Program-made: the position numbers and the translations under genes
The notes under the pieces: model-generated
What the model was told of the DNA's origin: nothing
Databases searched by the model: none
Seen by the model: only the letters and a program-made list of their open reading frames with translations
Shown here: piece by piece, positions 5,768-10,604 of the stretch
How the letters are laid out: each line of letters opens with the position of its first letter
How positions within the stretch are numbered: position 1 is the stretch's first letter
Source of the DNA: Halocafeteria seosinensis
Lineage: Eukaryota; Sar; Bigyra; Bicosoecida
Reading direction: 5' to 3'
Assembly (NCBI GenBank): GCA_001687465.1
Contig: LVLI01000942.1
Span: 1-10,604 of the forward strand
Length of the DNA stretch: 10,604 nt

Positions 5768-7060
5768 CAATCGTCTTCATCATTATGTTCGTCAGACTTC
5801 GTATCTGAATCAGAAGACTTGTGTGTTCGTTGTTTCGTTTCAAGCACGGCTTGTAGCTGTGTGTTAGGACTGGAAGACCGAAGAGCTACTCTGGCTGATT
5901 GTCAAATCGAGTTGATTCGCATGGGATACGATCTTGCTGAGGTAACCGAGACGGACAATGGAGTCGACTCTGAAGAAACGAAGGGTCTCAAGCAGCATGT
6001 TGCGACGTCATTCAACTTGAGATACAACGAGTATAGTGATCAGCTTTACACAGCTGCACTGTCACTACATTTTCATTGCTCGACATTGGCCTTTTCAGGT
6101 GTGCATGCTGCCGAGTCTATTGGCGCAACACTCCTCGAATTTGCAGAGCAGCTTAACCTGGTCATCAATCCAGCTCAGGGGGTAAACTTCTTCGCCGAAT
6201 ACGAGAGATTCCTTGACGTCGAAGCTCCATATGACAAACGGAACGACAAGACAATCGAGCCGGTAAAATGGTGGAGCAAAGTTGACAGTTCGTACGACAA
6301 ACTGAAGGAAGTCGCTCTACGACTCTTCAGCATTCCTCCAGGCTCTGCGGATGTCGAGAGACTCTTCTCCACTCTGTCAGCTGCAAACACGAGCAGAAGG
6401 AGCAACCTAAGTGTCAATAGTCTCACGAAAACTGCTAAGATGAAAACATACTTCAAGTGGGATACACGTCAGCGTACTGCTGAAAATGAACCACGCAGAA
6501 AGCCCTTATGGCTCCGCGAGCACCGCCGGGATAGAAACCTCGGTCTGCAAATCGCTGCCATCGACGTGCTCAGCCTGCGAGAAGAGGACAGAGATGACTG
6601 GGATACAATTAGAGCAGCTGAGGCTGCAGACTTGAGTGATTTAGAGGGCTTCGAAGATACCTCCGGTAAAGAGGATGAGACAAAGCTCTCTGAGGAAGAT
6701 ATAGACCTGGTGGACGACTTTGATCTAGACGTGGAAGAGTTCTTCGACGGCCTTGATGATCCACTGTACAGCATTGAAGATTTGCTCGAAGAAGCTAGTG
6801 AATGCCAAGCGTCGAATCTAGATGGAATCAAGGTTCTCAATGACTTCATTGTTGGCGATAATGAGCTTCATCGCTCCATAGTTCTTGGCTCCCCACCACC
6901 GGCGGTCGAACGAAAGAGGAGGGAACCGAAATGTTCGCCCCAACGGGGCCGAACCCGACGCAAATTACAGGGAGAAGATGAATGCGAAAGAACTCGCAAA
7001 ACAGTATCTTTCCCAAAGGAACGTTGGATAGCTCTGCAAGAATACACATGTGAAAAGTAA
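5768..7060 (+). pseudogene. hAT family transposase, C-terminal half
   Basis: The frame is open from 5768 to TAA/TGA-bounded end at 7060, but its first ATG is at 5921 and no usable start precedes it. It contains the terminal hAT signature: a segment like LYTAALSLHFHCSTLAF (about 6044-6094), then WWSKVDSSYDKLKEVALRLF and SIPPGSADVERLFSTLSAAN (6269-6418), the C-terminal dimerisation domain with the conserved SA-x-VER-x-FS core. The N-terminal zinc finger and the catalytic core expected over several hundred upstream residues are absent, and only about 200 bp separate the frame from the transposon end. After the dimerisation domain comes an unusual extension of some 200 residues: a strongly acidic stretch (about 6580-6800) followed by basic clusters (ERKRREPK, RTRRKLQ) that look like nuclear-localisation signals. 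It is probably inactive, yet the long intact frame is notable. Confidence 0.75.
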
Positions 7061-7150
7061 AGTAGTAAGATTTGCAGGTATTGGAACGGCGAGTGGGCTC
7101 CGGGCACGGGAACGGGAAAGTCGGGAAAATCGTCTGTTCCAGCCAGCCTA

Positions 7151-7373
7151 GTTGGCACAGCATATGCCAAATTTAGGGTTGGCACAACTGGCGCAAGGGG
7201 CAGGGTTGGCCCGGTGCAATGGTACGGAGTCAAATTGATGGGACCGAAGGACCGGCCGGAGTTGGCCCTGAACTTCACAGAATACCTTTGTGAAGTTGGG
7301 GCATGCCAACTTTGCATGCCACGATTTTTGGGGGGCGGTGGCACGGGAAAAGAAGTTGTGCCCCACGCCCTAG
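7151..7373. mobile_element. MITE-like repeat, copy 1, lacking its left end
   Basis: The core 7151-7355 matches 10002-10198 over about 200 bp with few differences; shared landmarks are GTTGGCACAGCA, GGCCCGGTGCAATGGT, GGCCGGAGTTGGCCCTGAAC and TTTGTGAAGTTGGGGCATGC. The right end here, GTGCCCCACGCCCTAG (7358-7373), is the inverted complement of the left end of copy 2 (CTAGGGCGTGGGGCAC at 9940). The complete element therefore has 16-bp terminal inverted repeats. No coding capacity is seen. The left 61 bp of copy 2 are missing, and the hAT right end takes their place. Confidence 0.75.
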
Positions 7374-7877
7374 AAATACCCAAGCAATCACGTTGCCGCC
7401 CTCTGCGCGCATGTGTTCAGTACAGACAGCGTCGTCGCATTTTGTTTCCTGTTTCACTATTTCTAGGTGTATTCTGCTTCTTTACTTTGGTAACCAATCC
7501 ATCACACCTTTCATTATATGCCTCCATATCTTTGCTAATGGGGGAAATTATCCCTAACTTCGCCGAGGATTCGCGCCCGCGTAACTTCGGTATGCCCAAG
7601 GGCAGCTGCAGGGCCAGGACGGCACGGGGAAAGTTGTGCCCTAGCCATGTACACCCAGAACTGGATTGCCTTAGTATGATGATTTCTACACAGCTCGAGG
7701 CTCACTCTTCTTTCCTTATTTGACACAACTTTTAGTGGCAATCCCGTGTGGGCATTGTAGTTGGTCCCGCAGGACAGGTGTACAACTGCTGTCGTATGCT
7801 CTGTGTATGTGTAGCCTCTCTTGGCACTTTTGTATGGCTAAGTGATGTATGGAAGCAATATTTTAGTGTCATTTAAA
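7374..7877. other. Intergenic region upstream of the methyltransferase gene
   Basis: The open frames here look random. A stray transposon end lies at 7621-7644. The final 150 bases should contain the promoter and 5' untranslated region of the gene starting at 7878, but I see no clear TATA box or other element. Confidence 0.4.
7621..7644. repeat. Isolated end resembling the MITE-like right terminus
   Basis: GGCACGGGGAAAGTTGTGCC followed by CTAG resembles the last 34 bases of copy 1 (GGCACGGGAAAAGAAGTTGTG, then CCCCACGCCCTAG). The upstream sequence does not match the rest of the repeat, so this is a relic or a related family. Confidence 0.4.
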
Positions 7878-9222
7878 ATGTCTCGCTTGGTCTGCCTCGT
7901 GCTATGCTTGTTGTACGCTTCAAGCCTGCTGTTATTCCCGTATCTGGCGAGTTTTACTGCCGGTACCGACGCGTCGCAGGTGTCTTATCAAGAGACACGT
8001 TTTCGAAATGGGAGTGCTAGCGGTAATCTGCTTTCAACAACACAATTGGCGAAAATCAAGCCTCCATCAACAGTATCATCCCGCTTTCGTTGTTCTAATT
8101 TGGTGCCGCGAAGAGCTTTAAAGAGAACTGGGAGCTGTCGTCCACCCAACAAGTCAGACAATAAAAACGAATCAGTAATAGTGGACTACGATGGTAGCTG
8201 CGGAGGCTGGGTAGTCCGTCGTGTAAGTACCTCAGAGGAACATGTTGCGGTTCTTTCGGGATATCAATGCGCTGCCGACATATATACAGGACGAATCGTT
8301 CGCCAGAATATCCGGGGAGAGTGACAAATTAATATTGGCGACGCTGACCTCCACGCACCCTCCGTTTTTAATTGCAGTTCCTAATCACGAAGAGGACGAA
8401 CCGCGATTTTGTATTCTGCGATATCGCCAAAACTATGAAGGTGAACTAACGAGAGCTGTTCATGCTGCGCTCACTGGACTTATCGTGCCACTACAAGGTA
8501 CACGCCCAGTCGTATTTATTGACGTGGGTTGCAATGCGGCGTGGGCATCACTCTACGCTTCACAATTCGGTGTAGCTAAAATCATTTGTATTGAAGCGAA
8601 CCCGCAGCTTGAACCACGCATTCGTTTTAGTCGGTTACTGAACAGTGTAAGCTACCCACCAGAAAACTTCCATCTTGTGTCCGCTCCAGTGAGCTCTCTG
8701 AGCACTCCAGTTTGTCTACACTGGGGTCGACACTACGGAGGAGCGTCAATCACCAACGGCGATTGCAACCGTACGGGTAATATGTTTCCGCTTGATTCTG
8801 TGAAGATGGATAACCTCCTAGGAGTACATTCCCCATTTGGCTACAGCCTCGTAGGCGAAGATGGGGCATGCAAGAGCAGGCTGGTAGTCAAAATCGATGT
8901 TGAAGGAGTAGAATTCAACGTTCTGGAAGGAATGAAACGCTTACTTCCGTGTGTAGAGTTCCTCTACGTGGAGCTAGAGGAGTCACGAAGCATTTCCAGG
9001 TCGGGAAGAAGTACGGCTGATATTTTCCGCTTGCTGGAGTCGGATGCTGGACTACGACTATCAGGCACGAGTAGCAGCCTGCTGAATCGGAAGTTCGGGA
9101 TCGATAGCATATATGATGCGATTAAACTAGCTGTCTCAAACAAACATCACTCAGTTAGTCCGGACGGAGGTATCTCTTTGAAGGGAAATGTTAATGCTAT
9201 ATTTCTACGACCGTCCATTTAG
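7878..9222 (+). CDS. FkbM-family SAM-dependent methyltransferase with signal anchor
   Basis: Two exons (7878-8222 and 8290-9222) join in phase 0 to give 425 residues. The chosen ATG at 7878 follows AAA and starts a hydrophobic segment, SRLVCLVLCLLYASSLLLFP (residues 2-21). This is a signal peptide or type II membrane anchor, so the enzyme probably acts in the Golgi/ER or is secreted. An ATG at 7845 would add 11 residues and bury that segment. The catalytic domain shows FkbM (Methyltransf_21) features: motif I VFIDVGCNAAWASLYA (Asp193 region) for S-adenosylmethionine binding, the acidic position in IICIEANPQLEP (Glu217), and the family hallmark VVKIDVEGVEFNVLEGM (about 314-330) followed by VEFLYVELEE. 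Members usually O-methylate sugars or small molecules; the substrate here is unknown. Exon 1 encodes a low-complexity stem of about 90 residues typical of Golgi enzymes. The gene stands alone between transposon remnants. Confidence 0.85.
8223..8289 (+). other. 67-bp spliceosomal intron in the methyltransferase gene
   Basis: The donor GTAAGTACC at 8223 is close to the eukaryotic consensus, and the acceptor is ATATACAG ending at 8289. Removing 67 bases restores one reading frame: the upstream frame would otherwise run to a stop at 8322-8324, and the downstream frame lacks the signal anchor. Both junctions fall between codons (CGT before, GAC after). Confidence 0.75.
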
Positions 9223-9302
9223 GGTACTGTTTAGTTTACGGTTCCCAATAGGTTTGCTTCTTTTTCCGCAGTCTTGTTATGTAATTTATCGACGACATTC
9301 CG

Positions 9303-9308
9303 AATAAA
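9303..9308 (+). terminator. Candidate polyadenylation signal of the methyltransferase gene
   Basis: AATAAA lies 80 bases downstream of the TAG stop. The position fits a eukaryotic 3' end, but the hexamer alone is weak evidence. Confidence 0.4.
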
Positions 9309-9343
9309 CATGGGTTTCCAAAGTTGCGTAACTGTCATGGCGA

Positions 9344-9940
9344 CGCGAGAGCGCAGTTCTCGAAGTACCGAATGGACTTTAGCGAACGCAGTATGATGAA
9401 CCCACCAGGAAGTTCGTTCGATTTCCGGAAGTCAGTTGAGCTGTAACGAAGATTGGATAATGGAGCGAAATGGTAATACAGTATGAGTTGCATCAGCATC
9501 TAGGCGACTGTTTGAAAGCATAAGCATCCGGGCTACCCTAACCGGGATGGAAGTGGGAGGTGGGACAGTGCCCCCAGTGTATTTCTGACAGCACCGTCTT
9601 TAAGCTATAACAAAGACCAGATGATAGAGAGAAATGTTATCGGCTGCACCAGTATCTAGGCGGTTGTTTGTTGATGCCGACCCGAGAACACAGTTCTCGA
9701 AGTACCGAATGGACTATAACGAACGCAGTATGAACCCACCCACCCACCGGGAGTCTCGTTCGACTTCCGGAAATCAATTGAGCTGTAGCGAAGATAGGAC
9801 GGTAAAGCGAAATGTAAGTATCAGCTGCATCAACTTCTGGTAGGCGACTGTTCACAGTGTTTGGTAAGCATCCGGGCTCCAAGCCCGCATATCCGGGCGC
9901 TGAAGGGAGTAATAAGAGGTGGGAGTCCGTGGGACAGTGC
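9344..9940. repeat. Diverged tandem repeat array
   Basis: Block Y (CAGTTCTCGAAGTACCGAAT and the next 40 bases) occurs at about 9344-9402 and 9682-9740. Block X (GAGCTGTAACGAAG through CATCTAGGCGACTG) occurs at about 9438-9512, 9603-9672 and 9779-9851, at spacings near 165-176 bp. A tail beginning AAGCATCCGGGCT and ending GGGACAGTGC follows the first and third X blocks (to 9571 and 9940) but not the second. The order is Y-X-tail, X, Y-X-tail: a satellite-like or partial duplication array. The MITE-like copy 2 starts exactly at the last base of the second tail. Confidence 0.8.
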
Positions 9941-10200
9941 TAGGGCGTGGGGCACGGGCAGCGCCGCGTACCAAATGGCACTGGCACGGTGGCATGCCAC
10001 GGTTGGCACAGCACAGGCCGCTTTTGGGCTTGGCACAACTTGCGCAAGGGGCGAGATTGGCCCGGTGCAATGGTGCGGAGTCAAATTCATGGGACCGCAG
10101 GACGGGCCGGAGTTGGCCCTGAACTTCACAACATAACCTTTGTGAAGTTGGGGCATGCCAACTTGGCATGCCACGGTTTGGTGGCACAGGAAAAAAAGTC
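9941..10200. mobile_element. MITE-like repeat, copy 2, with left end
   Basis: It starts TAGGGCGTGGGGCACGGGCA and shares about 200 bp with copy 1 at 7151. The right end is degraded: GGTGGCACAGGAAAAAAAGT corresponds to the copy 1 sequence just before its terminal repeat, and the terminal CCCCACGCCCTA is missing. Several TTGGCATGCCA-type palindromes lie near both ends. No protein is encoded; it is probably a non-autonomous DNA transposon whose TAGGG start would suit a hAT-like family different from that at 5567. Confidence 0.72.
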
Positions 10201-10204
10201 TGGT

Positions 10205-10411
10205 GTGTATTGTTGATGATCTTGGAATACTACTGAACAAAGGTAGAAGCATAAACAGCTACACCACCTCTCTCTCTGGGTAAGACTAACTGAAGCCATC
10301 TGCAGAGTAAGTTGACATTGGACCGCAAAAGCCGACAAGACAACCCTTCACGAAGACATTCCACATATTTCGTAGGGTGAGATACATGAAGAGAAGCGGG
10401 CCGATGTTTAA
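10205..10411. other. Short non-coding gap before the RT-like fragment
   Basis: I see no protein-like frame, hairpin or repeat apart from a CT-rich run near 10270. Confidence 0.35.
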
Positions 10412-10604
10412 GCTGAGATAGGAAATCTACCGCATCCTCTCCTATACCACCATATGATGGCAGCGAGTACCCAACAAAACCTTCGTGCTGCTGCAGCTAC
10501 TCGAGTGGTAGAACGGATGAAGATCCACAAATACGGGGCTGTCTGTCAAGACCTTGGGAAGAAGTTAGTTCCCTTCGTGTTCCAATCATATGGTGGAATG
10601 GGAG
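10412..10604 (+). CDS. Reverse transcriptase-like C-terminal fragment, runs off the window
   Basis: The frame is open from 10412 through the window end; its first ATGs are at 10454 and 10457. Residues after the second ATG include AAAATRVVERMKIHKYGAVC, then LGKKLVPFVFQSYGGMG. The pattern (Arg/Lys-rich helix, K-Y, then PFVF-x-x-YGG-x-G) resembles the segment after the RT domain in non-LTR retrotransposon ORFs of protists and animals. No RT catalytic motif lies upstream in any frame, so this is a 5'-truncated copy, as is usual for LINE insertions, or an exon. The assignment rests on pattern memory only. Confidence 0.45.

Larger units (their letters stand above)
5567..7150 (+). mobile_element. 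hAT-type DNA transposon, internally deleted
   Basis: The left end TAGGGTGGTTGGAACA (5567-5582) matches the reverse complement of the right end (7135-7150, TAGGCTGGCTGGAACA) at 14 of 16 positions. GC-rich subterminal blocks follow on both sides (GCCCGTTCCCGGGC on the left; on the right, read inward, CCCGTTCCCGTGCCCGGAGC). TA-rich starts of this kind and a hAT-domain protein inside agree with each other. The element is 1584 bp, too short for a complete hAT transposase gene. The flanking 8-mers (CAACAAGG and GTTGGCAC) do not match, so the target-site duplication has been lost or one flank rearranged. The right end abuts a MITE-like repeat that lacks its own left end. Confidence 0.65.

Noticed and set aside
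5371-5847. 158-codon minus-strand frame across the left transposon end
   Set aside because: It reads straight through the terminal repeat and GC palindromes; only the 5446-5566 part looks coding.
6469-6849. Serine-rich minus-strand frame over the transposase
   Set aside because: It is the complement of the acidic Asp/Glu-rich stretch, which produces serine codons on the other strand.
5559-7158. An 8-bp target-site duplication for the hAT element
   Set aside because: CAACAAGG on the left and GTTGGCAC on the right do not match; none could be found with shifted ends.
9830-10252. Long overlapping frames on both strands in the MITE-like copies
   Set aside because: The same frames occur in copy 1 but are broken differently, and GC-rich palindromic repeats give long random frames.
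10430-10440. CCGCATCCTCT resembling part of the hairpin repeat
   Set aside because: Only 11 bases match and there is no hairpin partner; chance is sufficient.
1-10604. tRNA, rRNA, CRISPR array, bacterial operon or riboswitch
   Set aside because: No cloverleaf, conserved rRNA segment, regular spacer array or Shine-Dalgarno pattern was seen on either strand.

Overview
The window looks like eukaryotic nuclear DNA, most likely from an alga; a red alga is only a guess. It is loosely packed. The methyltransferase gene reads through once a 67-base GT-AG intron is removed. There are a decayed hAT transposon, several families of short non-autonomous repeats, and no bacterial operons. I see no rRNA, tRNA or CRISPR.

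Layout. Bases 1-742 hold no recognisable gene but carry a short hairpin repeat (copy A) between 10-bp direct repeats. On the minus strand, 1920 to 743 encodes an unrecognised protein whose coding signal changes frame twice (introns or indels). A 70-bp repeat with a 100-bp period lies at 1975-2144. From 2504 to 4796 there is a large imperfect inverted repeat: two arms of just over 1 kb around a 170-bp spacer, each carrying a copy of one unrecognised gene, the two copies convergent. A second copy of the hairpin repeat (B) sits in the left arm between 10-bp direct repeats, and the right arm keeps the unoccupied site. A third copy (C) lies at 5266-5336.

Bases 5567-7150 are a hAT-type element: 16-bp imperfect terminal inverted repeats around an open frame with the hAT dimerisation domain but no N-terminal catalytic part. 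Two copies of a MITE-like repeat follow (7151-7373 and 9941-10200). Between them is the best intact gene, an FkbM-family methyltransferase with an N-terminal signal anchor (7878-9222, one intron). Diverged tandem repeats fill 9344-9940. At the right edge is a fragment resembling the C-terminus of a non-LTR retrotransposon reverse transcriptase.

The most unusual structure is the inverted gene pair. The inner parts of the arms are almost identical while the outer coding parts differ strongly, which suggests gene conversion. The two copies also differ in a poly-C tract that puts each into a different C-terminal frame, neither of which matches the better-looking third frame kept in both arms. The genes do not form an obvious pathway; the methyltransferase stands alone and the rest is mobile or lineage-specific DNA.
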